From Elysia chlorotica (lineage: Eukaryota; Mollusca; Gastropoda; Plakobranchidae): 64,000 nucleotides of DNA. Where the stretch lies: the NCBI GenBank assembly GCA_003991915.1, contig RQTK01000916.1:74402-138401 (forward strand). Reading direction: 5' to 3'. Shown here in pieces: positions 26,690 to 39,376 of this stretch (the stretch's first letter is position 1; each line of letters starts with the position of its first letter). The position numbers and the translations under genes are program-made. Under the pieces are notes generated by a model, which was given only the letters and a program-made list of their open reading frames with translations, had not been told where the DNA came from and ran no database searches.

Positions 26690-28580
26690 AGGGTTTTCAA
26701 CCTTCCACAATATTAATATTCGTATTTGTTCCTCAGGGTTTCCAACCTGCAAAGTTTATTGACAATATAATTTTTTTCCGGGTTTTCTACCTTCCAAGAT
26801 TTTAAAATTAATAATTCTGTTAATGTGGCTTTAGTGTTTCCAATCTTCTAAGATTGTCAATGTTTATAATTATTAAACAGGGATTTGAACCTTCCAAGAA
26901 TGTTTTTCTGACACCGCGCTTTCAACTCTTTAATAGCTTTGTAAGTCTTTTCCGCGGGGCTTTTGAACATTCTGTGAGTGGAGCATTTCATGTTTGTATT
27001 TTGGACTCGTAACTTCCATCTTTCAAATGCTTAGATACCCATAAAAGACTTGGTTTTTGAACTTCTAAAATATTTGTAATGATGACACATGGTTTTGAAC
27101 ATTCCTGGGGCCATAAGTACAAAATTGTGGTAGCATGCGACTTGTCTTAAGCTTTCGTATACTCCTATTATTACCTATTGCTATTTGCACTTACAACCTC
27201 TTACGATTTCAATAACATTTTCCACCTAGGATTTCCAACCTAGATTTATAACTTTCGTAGCTTTGAAACCGGGTTTTCAAATGTGTAAATTATTACTCGG
27301 TTGCAAACAATCCAAATAAATTGATATTTGTATCTTTGACTCGGGGTTTCAAACTTTCCAAAACTACTCATATTTTGTAATTTTGAAACCAAGTCCTTTT
27401 TAAACTCCAACTATTAACATTTGGTTAAAATCTTCCGAGATTTATTAATACATGTATTTTTGTTCCAGAGTTCGCAACATTCCATGATTATCCAAAGATT
27501 TTTACTCAGGATTTCGAATCTTCGAAGATTAATGACATCGAAAATTTTTAGAAGGCTAAATATCCATTTTCAAAACTGCAATATTTATAATTTTGAAACA
27601 GGGTTTTTAACCTTTTAAGATTAATTGCTTAATTGTTTTTTAAGTCAAGGGCCTTAAAATTCCAAGATTAATCATTGTAATTGTGGCCCCGGTTTCAACA
27701 TGCCAGATTTGTAGATATTTGTAATTTTGACACCAGGCTTTCAACCGGTGGAGATTATTCATAAACTGTTTGTATTTTAACTTAGTTTTTTCCACCTCCC
27801 AAGATTGTATTTCTGACAGTTTTGCAATATTTGTAGTTTTTCAACAAAGGTTATTTTTGTTTATATTTTGAACCCGAGATCTCAATCTCCCAAGATTTAT
27901 TTTGACTCGGGGTTTCAACGTTTTGAGATGATTAATATATTTGAAATGTTGACTGGGTTTTTTGTAATTTTGACAACGGATTTTCCACCTCTCATTGTTA
28001 TTTGTACATATATGGCACACGGTTTTTAACCTTCAAAAATAATATAATCTTCTAATATTATAAACTCGATTTTAAACCGACAAAGCCATGTGTATGGTCA
28101 GGATTTTCAACCCAATAAGGATTTGTGACCTGCAAAAACACTTTTGTTGTTAACATCAACGTTTGAAGTTTTTTTATATCAAGATTTCGAATTGTCTAAG
28201 AATATTAATATTTCTATAGTATAGTTACTGCCCGAGTTTACAACCTATTTTTTACACCAGGCATTTTACCTTCTAAGAAGAAATAAATCATTTTTACTCA
28301 GGATTTCCAACCTGTTGTTACATGTGTAGTTTTAAAACCGCATTTTTAAATCTCCAAGATGATTGTATGTTTTTAAGGCGGGTTTCTAAAATTCCAGGTT
28401 TGTTATTTGTATCGTTACACCGGAGTTTGTAACCTCCAAAGATTAATTGTAATTGTGGCATATGGCTTTTTAACCATCACAATTAGCAATTGATTTTAAA
28501 TTTTCCAAGATTTTGACTCAGGATTTTCAACCTTCCAAGACGTATTGACGGAGAATCGTTATCTTTGACACAGGTCATTT
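26690..28580 (+). repeat. Strongly decayed minisatellite, about 45-bp unit, about 40 copies
   Basis: The motif GGGTTTTCAACCTTCCAAGA, followed by T/A-rich sequence containing TATTTGTAATTTTGAC, recurs roughly every 40-55 bases across 1.9 kb (for example 26692, 26778, 26878, 27600, 28098, 28518). Copies differ strongly from one another. Confidence 0.88.
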
Positions 28581-28589
28581 AAGATACGT

Positions 28590-29675
28590 TGAAAATGTAA
28601 TTCATGCGGATTAACCATTACATGGTACAAGGTGAACTATGGCGTCCACAACAGGGTTTTTATCTTCCCTTTGTATCTCTTATTCTCGTACTATTTAGTA
28701 CATTTAGTTAACATATGAAAACATTTAAATGTTGTATTGTGTATGTACAATAGGTTAGAAACTTGCTGTTCAGTGTCAGATTTTGCCATAAATACCAGAT
28801 ACCCACATTTTAAATCAAATAGCCCTCAAAGACCATTCCAGAAGTAATACATATTAAAACCGGCATTTTATGTTAAATCATATATAACTGTAAAAATAAA
28901 ATTGTTATAGTCATAATATTCCAGGTGTATGTCCTATCCATGCTTAAGTCTGGCAATAGAAGTACTTCTAACCCCTTCCCGGGAACATTATTTTTAGGTC
29001 TGGAAAATTCTCCGTCTAGTTCCAGTACCAAAAGATCACGTGACCCTTCAGATTTACCGTGATGTGCATAAAGGTAATGACCTTGATGATACGCTTTGAC
29101 TGTGTCTTGTTAGGGCACTGTACCAAAAAGTCGCTAGAACAGCTTCAAGACGCTTCACCCACAAAAAGCAAAGACTTTGCGATTGGCCATGTTTTCACTG
29201 TCATCGCTGATCACCGAAAAATAATGATACCAAGCAAACATTTACAGTATAACCCAGAAGGATGTCAGCATCCACAGATGTTTTTTTTTACTTGATACGG
29301 ATGGTGCACCCTCTTTTTAATTAAGAGGGATCAACAGATGAGTATATGGCAAAAAATTCATAAACTTCTATCTGCATCAGGCGGACTCACCGGACTGCCA
29401 CCGAGCACAATAAGAGTTGTGAGGCTTAACCCCAAAAGAAAGGAAAAAAGGGTGGGACTGGAGCTGGGAGGCATGCAGAGTTCTTGGTTCTAAACCTGTA
29501 CTCTCTGGCGGACATACAGCTGAACTTCACGGGACGATGCCATAAAAGTGTCAATGGAATCGCTAACCTGACCCACCTGACCCACACTCTTGCAGATACT
29601 GAAAAAAGAATATCTGCTTGAAGAGATGAGTATTTATAGAAGAATAAAAAAAGCATCTCGAGATACTAGAGATGG
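28590..29675. other. Intergenic, possibly upstream part of the LINE remnant
   Basis: I could not read RT or endonuclease motifs. A 78-codon plus-strand frame at 29059-29295 has ordinary composition but no family I recognise. Confidence 0.45.
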
Positions 29676-29679
29676 TAAA

Positions 29680-29926
29680 TATCATGCAAACACCGTTCCT
29701 CAAAACAGCGAAAGAGAGAACAATTAAATATTACGGATATTAAAAGATAAACAGTCTATTGCAGAAGAACATCGTAGAGGGTATGATGGAAGGGACGAGA
29801 GATAGAGGAAGGAGGCTGATAAGTTGGGTCAAGAACTCGAAGGACTCAACTAGAATCAACATCAACGAGTGCTGTGAGATAGCGCTTGAACGAGCAAGAT
29901 GGAAGACCATGCCATCCAACCTCTGA
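29680..29926 (+). pseudogene. Non-LTR retrotransposon ORF2 3'-end remnant
   Basis: The frame ending at TGA 29924-29926 contains VEGMMEGTRDRGRR, then ISWVKN, then ALERARWKTM. This matches the C-terminal signature of endonuclease/RT LINEs ('ilqG.veG.R.RGRp...W...i', 'a.dR..WR'). An in-frame TAA at 29741-29743 sits just after KYYGY, where intact copies have 'yfGH..R'. Only the last 80 codons survive; no RT is seen upstream. Confidence 0.65.
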
Positions 29927-30559
29927 AACGAGAAGGCACTTTGACTGGCAAACCAAGACTTAGTAAAAATATTACGTGGTGCTGTCATTTCAACCTCTTC
30001 AGCCAAGGAGACACATTCAGACAGTTGGTAACCCAGGAAAAGACTCCAAGCAGAAACAAATGGATCAACTAAGGTAAGTCAAGTGTAATCCTACGTTCAC
30101 TCAAAGTATAGGCAAATACACATGACAAATCGGCAGGACATGAAAAACTGGCTGGGAAAAGCTGCAAGACATAATAAAAACAAATTGTGAAAAGGGAACC
30201 AACAAAAATGTGAGGTGAAAAATATCTTGAAATTGATGCAAAGGGTGAAGGATGTGAATAGTGGATTTAGGTTTATGAAGTTTAAGATGCACGCCCAACT
30301 TGTGCTAGGAGAAGTTTTAAAATTATCAGTAAACTTCAAAAGGAGAACATGGTAGTGTTGAGATAATTGTGGTCAAATTCATAGCAATACCAAAAGCACC
30401 AAAGATTTTTGAAAACTTCGGATAAATAGAAGAAATGCAGCCCTTAAAAGTCCAAAATACAATTTGAACAATAGAAATCTAGTTGAAATAGTCACGTTTT
30501 GTGTAAAAAATAAAACATGCATGGTGACTTTAACAGAACCTTGAGCCATCTCATTGATT

Positions 30560-30825
30560 TTGTTGCTTTGGCTTTAACGTCTGAACGTGTAACGGCAACA
30601 GAGAGACCATTTGTTGGTTGGTCTGTTCCTATCTTAACCACTAATGTCAACCAAGAACCCTTATTTTTTTGGTTGGTCTGGTCATAATTATCTTACCACT
30701 AACGCCAACCAATAGATCCTTTGGTTGGCTAGTCAATTTCTTGAACGACCAACGTCAACGCAGAGACCATAAGTTGGTTGGTCCATCTTAACCACCAACG
30801 TCAACCTAAAGATTATTGTTTTATC
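30560..30825 (+). repeat. About 62-bp tandem repeat, 4 copies
   Basis: TTGGTTGGTC, CTTAACCACTAA and CGTCAACC recur in each unit; spacing between TTGGTTGG landmarks is about 55-65. Confidence 0.8.
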
Positions 30826-31039
30826 CCAACGAGATTTTCAAACATCATTTGCCCGTTTGTCAGTTGTCACAAACGTTTGGAATTTGATATGTCTATTTTC
30901 GGTTGATTTTTAAATGTATATTCCTCCATCAGGCAAATATTTTTCATACAAAAAACTGGCACATTTCAACGTGTACAGTTTATTTTTGGTTAGGCAGAGG
31001 GAGGGTTTTGAACTGGCGTTCTACCAGTACTTCAGTAAC

Positions 31040-31155
31040 AGTTCTATCATGCTGACACCAACTCAATTAGTAAAAGTGGCATACTTGGGATTCAAATATG
31101 GTCATGTAAATTATGAGTTGGTCACTCAACAGACAGAGCTATCTCACCTTTCTTT
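31040..31155 (-). mobile_element. Degenerate SINE fragment
   Basis: ATCATGCTGACACCAACTCA and a distal CAGAGCTATCTCACC on the plus strand follow core and head order in reverse. Confidence 0.35.
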
Positions 31156-31159
31156 TTAT

Positions 31160-32869
31160 CAACCCTTTCTAAACTTAAATATTTTGAATGCAGTCAAATT
31201 AGATATTCAATGTTCAATGCGATGCTTGAATCTTAGTAATGATATATGCCTTTTGTTTTCCTCCATAGAGGCTTTTTTGGTCCATTATACCTTTTGGCGG
31301 AGTTGCATGTGCTCCATTATTTCTAGTTGGGACCATTTTAGGTGAGCATTAACAAATAATGAGATAGATGCCCAGCTATCGAGACGACTTTCTTGTCCTT
31401 TAGAGTAGAGTGATAATGATTAATGAGTTGAAAGTAGGTTGTGTTTACGGCACGTCAGCACAGTAGACTTTATTGTGCTATGGCTCCTTAGACGTTTGTA
31501 ACTACTTTAGTTACGGTGCATTTCATAGATCGGTGAAAGCGAATAGAAAATAAAATATAACTATGAAACATTGCTGTAGAATCGGATAAAACTTCCATTT
31601 ATGTAAAACACTGATTTAAAAAACACGTTGCGGAGGAATGGAATCGTCTCCAGACTTCTCAACCTGTGTGGGGGGGAGGGTGGGGGTGCAATTTTTTTAA
31701 AGAGCAGCAATAAAAAATGTTGACCCAGCAGCGGCGCAAGAAGTTCTAATAAACCTGAGGACCTAACACAAAAGGTTGTGTTTTAAATGCAACATATGCA
31801 AATTTTGATTGGGTAAAAAGCAGTATCACAAAACCTATAAAGTGATACAAGTATGATAAATAGTCGAGATAACATCCAAGGTAATCTGTAAAAACAAAAA
31901 AAGAAAAGTTTTAATACCAGAGAAAAATGTCGATTTAAAAAAAATTCTTTTGGGAAAGAAACAGAATGGAATCATTGCATGAAAAAGGACAGTCGTTACA
32001 GCTGCAGAGAAACAAGCAAATTAATACAGCTTTTGAAATGTTACATGGTTTCATATTAAAATACTGAAATATTGGAAATGTGGTGCACTAGTCCAAGTCT
32101 CTGAAATAATGGAAAATATAAAATAACGAGTAAAGCAGTTTATTGCAACAGCCTCATCGAACTAGTTGGATAAAAACATAATGTATGGAGCATGGGATTT
32201 TCGACCCATGGTAAATTATTAAATATGAGGTTTGGTAAATGGAGTTTAGAAGTTGTTTTTTTTTTAATACAATTTTCAACCGAGATGAAGGAATAATTTT
32301 CTGGAACAGTGTAGATTTCTTTTCAGTGCGACGATATTTTTTTTTCTGTTTTTCAGAAGTCGCATCCCCTAGTGTAAGAAGAATGGATTCTTCTCACGAA
32401 ATATGGGGGTTTGAGTTTGTGTTTGCACAGTAACGGCTACATTGTATGAAATACAGGGGGATGGGGGGATAAAAAGAGGCAATCTAGAGACAATTGCAAA
32501 TTACAGCAAATTTAAATAGGCTTAACTTGACAAACGTACAAGTTGTTGCAGTTGCAGCAAGTTTTTCTTGCAATAATTATTTCCAAACAATTCACTTAGC
32601 ATCGAAGTGTATTTGCAAACTGAATTTAAACACAAATTTATTTAATTTTCAAAAGATATAGCCTAAGTGTTGTGTTAAAAAAGATGCAGACTTCAATATA
32701 ATTATTTAGTTTTTATCATGGGCTAAAATTGGTGGTTATATGGCGTTTATAGTCGTGAGAATTCATAAAACTTTACTCAAAACCAAGTATGCGCCAATGA
32801 ACAAAGAATGAAGGATACAAAACATCTACGACGCAAAGGTATAAACACGTGTGGTGTGTGAGAGAGAGC

Positions 32870-32922
<53 letters not shown>

Positions 32923-33670
32923 GGGGGGGGGTAGAAAGAGAAAAAGAGAAAGGACGGGCCATCCAGATAGCGAAACTCAAGACAAGTTATTTTGGCAGGA
33001 GATAAAACAGAATTCACGACGATCTTAAAAATTATGTCTAACCCCCGCACCTACTCTTCAAATCATATCGCGGCCAAATCATTATGCAGATAAATGAATA
33101 TTAATGAAGGGTTTTTAGGGAGAAAAGCCATTAAAATAAGGGTATAGCATGAAATTATTGTTTAACAGCAGCAATGTCTAACTAAAAATGGATGAAAACC
33201 TGACACAAAAGCCTCCTCCCCCCTCCCTAAAAAAACACACACACACAGCCCTTATTTACAAACTAAGCGCTGCCTAATTTATTTTAGCAGTTACACATAC
33301 AATGTCACTAAAATTAACCTTGATCTTGTAAGGATACATTTGTAAACTGAGAAGGATATAAGAAAAACTTAGCTTATGATGACTGACGCCAGCTGTAGTC
33401 TCGTTAGGTCTTGTTGAGAAGTATTCGCCAGATAGCTCAAATAGTTGGCTTCCCTTCAAGTACATGTATAGACGATCAACTCGTGGCGGGCTGAAATCAA
33501 GAAATAATGGAATCTAAGATAAGTATTTGCTCTGCATTGTGTTTTCTGAAACAACAAAATTGGATACGATCTATCGGGCGTCCCTCACTGGGAACCCGTT
33601 ACCGTGTAGGGTTTTCCTTAAGGCATACGAGACTTGTAATCTACAAAAGTAGACTCCTTTATTCAAGTAG
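31160..33670. other. Intergenic, nothing besides the GA/G20 tract
   Basis: AT-rich unique sequence on both sides of 32864-32931; no domain-bearing frame. Confidence 0.5.
32864..32931 (+). repeat. (GA)n ending in a G20 homopolymer
   Basis: GA units to 32911, then 20 consecutive G (32912-32931). Confidence 0.97.
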
Positions 33671-33671
33671 T

Positions 33672-33912
33672 TGAAGAGTTGGTCTAGTGTCAAACATCAG
33701 CTCTATATAGGCTATATTGTTGACTCGTCCCAAGACTAACGTCTGACAATTGTATGTGCTGCCACACACAAGATGGGGCTGAGATACCAAGACTCCCGTC
33801 TCAACTGGTCACAAACTGACAACGACCCAACCACTAGGGAACAAGATCGTCAGTGCTCGAACCACGGACCATTTGCGTCGGAAGCCGATGTACCACACCA
33901 GGTCCACCCCCC
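33672..33912 (-). mobile_element. SINE family A, near full length
   Basis: The minus strand shows the tRNA-like head (about 33912-33850), the diverged core, the GTGCTGCCACACACAAGA middle on the plus strand, and the GGCTATATTG tail. The copy is moderately diverged. Confidence 0.8.
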
Positions 33913-33914
33913 TC

Positions 33915-35430
33915 TATTATTAATATAAATATAAAGTCTAAGTTTTACAGTAAAATTACATTTTTCTATCCGGGCTTCATCTGGATATAACTATATTTTA
34001 TTGAAAAGTTTTTTTTCTTCTCATTTTTATCCTTTATAATTCGCAAATTTTGTTTTCTCTATTTTTGTATTTACCTGAGCGCCTTGTTCAGAGTTGTAGT
34101 CTCTTGCCTTTGAGGAATTGAAATACAAGATAAAATTCGAGATAGGTCTAGGTCCAATATCAAGATTATATTCATGATCAGTTAATAAATAGATTATATA
34201 AATTATCTCTTACTTTTGTATTCTTCACCAGAATAACATTACTTTGGTTAAAAACTCGTTCAAATAATAAAGTACTCTAAATACAAGACTATAATTATAT
34301 CTAAATCAGTTGCAGCCTCTGCGTTGATCTTTCTCCAAATGAATCGGGATATATTTTATGGTGAACATGTTCAATTTTGAAAAGCGTGAAAACCGTGTTT
34401 ATAGTTGTGTTAGTTTGAACTGTTGTTCTACGTAAAACCTCAAGGACATTGCCTTAGGATAGGCCGATTTAGTGATTTAACTGACCTTGGCAAATTCCAT
34501 ACAGTCAATTTGTGACCTGTCCGAAGGTTTGTGTGGTTGCTATTATTATAATATATCGTCTGAGACGTATTCACTTCAAGAACCAATGAAAATCTATGAA
34601 CTAATCAGATTGTTCTCTTTTTCAAATAAAAATTTCGTTGGTAAACAACCGCTTTTTGTGTTGGATTAAGGGGCCCATACATGAACAAAAACGTCGTCAA
34701 AATTTTGATTCAATTTTATGTACATCCAAGCATTGTTGAGAAATTTGATCGTGTGTGGAGTGTTTTGGTGAGATCTGTAGTTTTTGAAACACGCTTCAGT
34801 TGATATTTTTTTTATGAGTTGTTAGGTTTTATAAACATAGTATCGAATTTTTTATCCGTGTGTGGGCTCGTGTCATAAGTTTGGTCAAATACATTTCTTT
34901 TTCATAGTTGATAAAAAAAATCAAACAAAAAATAAATGTTTAAAAAAATATTCTTTGATTGTATGAGTAACTCTTCAAGCGGTTGCGCATCCATTAGTAG
35001 AAAGTTATGGAAGTCCCCAGATTCGCTAATAGGTAATTCAATTTGAAGATCAGCATAGCTGTAGGTTTCGCACTATTAAGAAAAAAAGTCTTTCCCTTAA
35101 CAAATAAAAAAAATATTGGACGACTTTTTTATAACGTGTCTAATCCCCTTTAGTCATCGGTTGAATAAGGCAATCATTTCTAAAATAACACATTAAGTCA
35201 CCAAAATAAACACACGTTTGCAATAAGTGTAAAAGTCAACTACATCAATAACCGATTTAGTAAAACTGGGTCAGTTTAGATTTTTGTTGGCATAGGCTGA
35301 GAAGGCTCAACACCAATTGATCTGTGAGTTCTGATCTAACTATGACCATGATTTTACATAGATATATCATTATTACTCTCATTATATAAAATGTTTTCAA
35401 CTCTGTGCAACTGAGTGGCGTAGCTTGTAA
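33915..35430. other. Intergenic, nothing recognised
   Basis: AT-rich unique sequence between two SINEs. Confidence 0.55.
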
Positions 35431-35435
35431 TTAGG

Positions 35436-35593
35436 GATGGGGGGGGTGCGAACTTGCTCAAGTGGTAGAGTATTCTGTGACTGGATGAGTCTGGATGGGA
35501 CAGGGATCTTGTCAGGCGTGAGTCTTGAGATCTGTTCGTGATAATAGCCTTGCTTGTGACGTTAAGAATCCAACTCACTCACTCACTCACTTA
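35436..35593 (+). mobile_element. tRNA-derived SINE, third type, with (ACTC)n tail
   Basis: The head CTTGCTCAAGTGGTAGAGTA is A-box-like. The body ends in GACGTTAAGAATCCAACTCA followed by a CTCA tetranucleotide tail. The core of families A and B is absent. (ACTC)n-tailed SINEs are familiar from molluscs. Confidence 0.6.
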
Positions 35594-36071
35594 CTAGCTT
35601 GTGCATTAGTTTTTAGCCAGCAAACTTGGGCAGAGGGAAAACATTGATCAGCCCAGTCTGCTCATATTTCAACATTGCATAAAGGAGTGCAGGGAAGTTG
35701 AATAACACGTAGCACAAAAAGAAAGGTGTCATTAGGTATGTGAGCTATTTCAATCGCAAATGTTGAAAGCACCTTGCTTCAATGATTCAAAATATTATTA
35801 TTATTATATTATTTTATTAAAACCATTCAATCTTTCGACCTTAGTTTTTTAAAGGATGTAAAATTACACAAACAAGGTGTTAATTAAGTGTCGACTTTAA
35901 AATTTCGTTTTAGATATAGTCTTTGATTTCTTCCAAAAAAAGACAAAAATCTCTCATTAGAACATTACTTTTTTTATGTTATTCTACAACTGAACAAATT
36001 AGCATTTAACAATTTGAGAAACATATTTTCTTCCAATTAGATAATACGACATACTAATAGGTAATAGTATA

Positions 36072-36186
36072 TATGGAGAGAGGGGAAGAGGGAGAGAAAG
36101 AGCTAGTGAGAGAGGGAGTGAGAGAAAGAGAAGGAGAGAGATAGAGAGAGTGAACGAAGAAAGAGAGAAGAGTCAAAGAGAGACAT
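36072..36186 (+). repeat. GA-rich low-complexity tract
   Basis: Imperfect GA/GGGA repeats. Confidence 0.85.
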
Positions 36187-36689
36187 AGTAAGTGGGAAAT
36201 TGAAAATTAAAAGCAATAAATATTCTGTTAAAATATAGTGGTAATTGATGAAATAAGTTAGGGGAAGAGAGAGAAAGTGAGCGAATAAAATAAATAACAC
36301 AAAAAACACAAGGACCAAGCAAAAAATGATTGGCAGATATATAGGAAAAGAATTAAAGGGTAAAAAGACAAAACTCAACAGAAGGTTTAGTCATAAATTT
36401 CCTGAAACACAATGTTACCTAAAATTAAAACAAAAACACCAGCAGCCAACCATGACCAAAACAACAGCAATAAAAGCGACAGCACCAGTGACATTAACAA
36501 CAATGACAACACCAGCAATAACAACATCATATAGAAAAGTGCATAAAGTTCATGTAATTATCCAATTGACACTGGATGGGAGTTTTTTTTTTCTCTCTGA
36601 ATATTATACTGGTTGGAATGGTACCTTTCTTGATGGAAGGGGCTCGCTACCCCTGAGGAGGAACATCGTTTCTGGCACAAGTTGTCGGT

Positions 36690-37010
36690 GGTACGACCTT
36701 CGCTCTTGCGCCTCGTCCCTTACTTGTTGTGTCCTGCTGAAACAGAGTCGTGGCATCTATCTCCGCACTGTCTCTGTGTGGCAGCACGTAAATTTGTGAG
36801 ACGTTTGTCTTGGGTCCGTCCACATTAGAGCCTATATAGTATTAACGTTGGAAGCTAAGCAGCAGCCCATTACTTTTAATGTCATTGTCATTATAATGTG
36901 ACGGGTTGAGAAATTGAGATATATATATATTAGTCCTATGACCTTACAAAAATAGCACCTTAAACTGTCAGTTGTTAGCCTTGTAATTCGTTCACGATAT
37001 TATCTTAATT
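36690..37010 (+). mobile_element. SINE family A copy plus a second degenerate fragment
   Basis: 36690-36865 carries the head remnant, the CACTGTCTCTGTGTGGCAGC middle and the TATATAGTATTAACGTTGGA tail. 36885-37010 restarts with a core-like ATTATAATGTGACGGGTTGA and decays into a short AT repeat. The second part is low confidence. Confidence 0.6.
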
Positions 37011-37311
37011 TATTAAAATCACATTTATAAAGAGAAAGTCAAACCAAACCTCATACGTTAATATCTTTTGTTGTTCAATTTGAAGATCGCATTTGTTGGA
37101 AGCACAGTTGATTTCAGTTGATTTTATCAGTTTACAAGCCAGGATATATTGTAGACGGGTACAATATTAACGTCTAACAATTAATTTTTTATTACAAAAG
37201 TTGCAAAGACTCAATGCTGTGATTTATATATTGTTACCTCAATTGTGCAATATCCTATTTAATTTCTGAAAAAATTGAGATCTAGGGTACTCTAGAAATG
37301 AGATGAGTAGA

Positions 37312-37500
37312 GTTGGGTTGATTTGGTTTAACGTCCAACGTCAGCACTATTTCGACTATCATTGTTGTAGACGGGCCCCAAGTCTAACGTCTGACAATTT
37401 TATGTGCTGCCACACACAAGAAAGGGTGGGGATACCATAACTCCTGTCTCAGTCGGTCACATTAAACTGACACTGATCCAACCAGTAAGGAACCAGTGTA
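37312..37500 (-). mobile_element. SINE family A, head missing
   Basis: The tail (TTTAACGTCCAACGTCAGCA on the plus strand), middle and core are well preserved. The copy stops at about 37500 before the tRNA head, so it is 5'-truncated. Confidence 0.8.
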
Positions 37501-37789
37501 CATGTAAATCATCCGGCAAAGGTTTAAGTATGTATAATAAAAGATTGTTTTTTATTTAGCTGCATATTGTAGGTACATGACTTAGGGAAATATATGAGAT
37601 CACGTTAAAGAATTAACAAACCAATTATTTCAGCCTAATTTTCATTCAATCAACACTTTTTCATCCATCAAATTATTGTTTGAAGTGATAATTTAAAAAT
37701 TGTGTATTTCATCGTATACTATCCATTCTATGGTATTGTTAATTGGTTTTCTTTTTTTCCGTCGTGTGTCGGTACTTTTGTTTACAGGA

Positions 37790-38115
37790 TCAGTGAAAAT
37801 TGTTTCTTGGGTTTGAGGTGTTAAATTTTGCTCTCGCCCAGTATTTTAGAGCTATTCCTTTCCTTTTAATGCATAGTGGTTCTATATTGATTTCTACTTG
37901 GAGGGCCTCTAAATTGGCGAGCTTGTTTGTGTTGGTTATTGCACTAAGGGCAACTGCTTGGATATTGTCTAGTTTTTGTAAGGGTTGTTTGATAGGTTTG
38001 GCCATGTATTTCTTGCCCCATATGTAAGGGATCCTTCTACTAGATTTTTGTAGACATCTTTTAAGTTGCGTAGGTTTTTTGGTGGTTATAGTAGTCCAAG
38101 TTCTTTTTGGACTTT
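37790..38115 (-). pseudogene. Non-LTR retrotransposon remnant (I/Jockey-like, post-RT region), frameshifted
   Basis: Two adjoining minus-strand frames join into the segment following the RT palm in I/Jockey-like LINEs. The first reads LKDVYKNLVEGSLTYGA (about 38060-38010); after a frame change near 37990 comes LQKLDNIQ and then IEPLCIKRKGIALKYWAR (to about 37815). The family pattern is 'L..vY..lv...l.YG', 'kLd.iQ..AL', 'gIePL..rR...aLkYW'. An in-frame stop near 38090 and the frameshift show it is inactive. No endonuclease or RT catalytic motif is nearby. Confidence 0.7.
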
Positions 38116-38215
38116 TTACCTTAGTAGTTCTATGTGTTCTGAGTATTAGCTATTTTGTCGAATGTAATTGCTATGACGAATTTTTCAGTTGTGATATCCG
38201 TGGAGTATACATGAA

Positions 38216-38260
38216 TAAATAAAAATAAATAAATAAATAAATAAAAAAATAAAAAATATA

Positions 38261-38294
<34 letters not shown>

Positions 38295-38395
38295 TTTCGA
38301 AATAAATAAATAAATAAATAAATAAAAAATACATAAATAAATAAATAAAAAAAAAATTAAAAAAATAAGAAAATAAATAATAAATAAATAAATTT
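38216..38395 (+). repeat. (AAAT)n microsatellite
   Basis: About 40 AAAT units with several A-run interruptions, next to the LINE remnant at 37790-38115. Confidence 0.95.
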
Positions 38396-38937
38396 TAAAC
38401 AATTTCGGTCACATCGAAGAAGATTGTCATTTTGATGATTATGATGATGATTCTGGCGGTGTCGGTGGCGATAGTGGTTATCTTGATGCTAGTGCTGTTC
38501 ATGATTAAGAATAAGAAGAATATGACGATTTCGAACGCGGTTTTGATAATGCATCATGGTCATGGGGAATGTCATCAGTTAAAATACACTTTTTGGGTGT
38601 TTTTTTGTTTGTGTTTTAATTTTCATACCTTCTTTTTTAATCTGTGCTTCCAATAATCCCTCCCCCTTCCCCCACTTTTTTGGTTTTTATACACGCAGAG
38701 ACATATAATTACTTTGTTGTTCAATGATTTGGGATGTATTGAACCTAGGTTGATACATGTACAAAGACCAGTTACAGTAAATATTTCACAAAGCCTACTA
38801 AAATCTAGGCACAGGCCAGTCAGTAGCCAGGTCTGCCTCTATCCTATCGGGTTTTCTCACAGTGAAAAAGCTGGGAGATCGATGCCATCACTCGTGAAAT
38901 GCATAACTCCGATAGTCAATTAAAGCAGCTGTACCAA

Positions 38938-39350
38938 AAGGCACTAGACACCAAGTTTTAAAAATTGTAACGAATGTCAGATAGGGAGGTAGATTTAAAG
39001 GCACTAGCCATCTAGTTTTAATAATTCTACTAATGTCAGACACGGGGGTAGGCGGCAATAGACACCTGGGGTAGAATGCATAAACAAAACGCAGCTTACT
39101 TCTCGTCGTAACAATATAAGAATAAGAAAGCTTGCGACGAGACGTAATCTACATCATGTTTGTACATTCTACCCCTAATTTTTATGATCCCACGAATGTC
39201 AAAGACGTAGGTAGATTTAGAGTTGGAATATGAAACGGCACAGGCACTTAATTCTGTAAGTACAATGTCGCGGTAGCTTACAACACTTCGTAAAATACGC
39301 CTATTAGAAGACTTGCGACGGATATGCGCGATGTTGTACTTACGACACGT
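38938..39350. repeat. Short tandem and palindromic segment (possible MITE-like element)
   Basis: A unit of about 60 bases (GGCACTAGACACCAAGTTTT at 38940, repeated at about 39000) is followed by two inverted repeats. The first pairs GGGTAGAATG (39069) with CATTCTACCC (39165), with inner TCTCGTCG/CGACGAGA. The second pairs GTAAGTACAATGTCGCG (39256) with CGCGATGTTGTACTTAC (39327). No transposase is present. Confidence 0.6.
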
Positions 39351-39376
39351 AGTGATACGATTGCACAAATTTCAGA

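Noticed and set aside
26690..28580. CRISPR-like array
   Set aside because: Repeats and intervening sequence decay together, there are no uniform repeats with unique spacers, and the genome is eukaryotic.
30914..31345. 143-codon plus-strand frame
   Set aside because: Overlaps a degenerate SINE and shows no family resemblance.
36326..36799. 157-codon plus-strand frame with Thr-rich start
   Set aside because: Its 3' half is SINE sequence and the rest is low complexity.
38432..38656. Small membrane protein with a hydrophobic N-terminus
   Set aside because: The hydrophobic stretch comes from a GATGAT-type simple repeat, with no other support.
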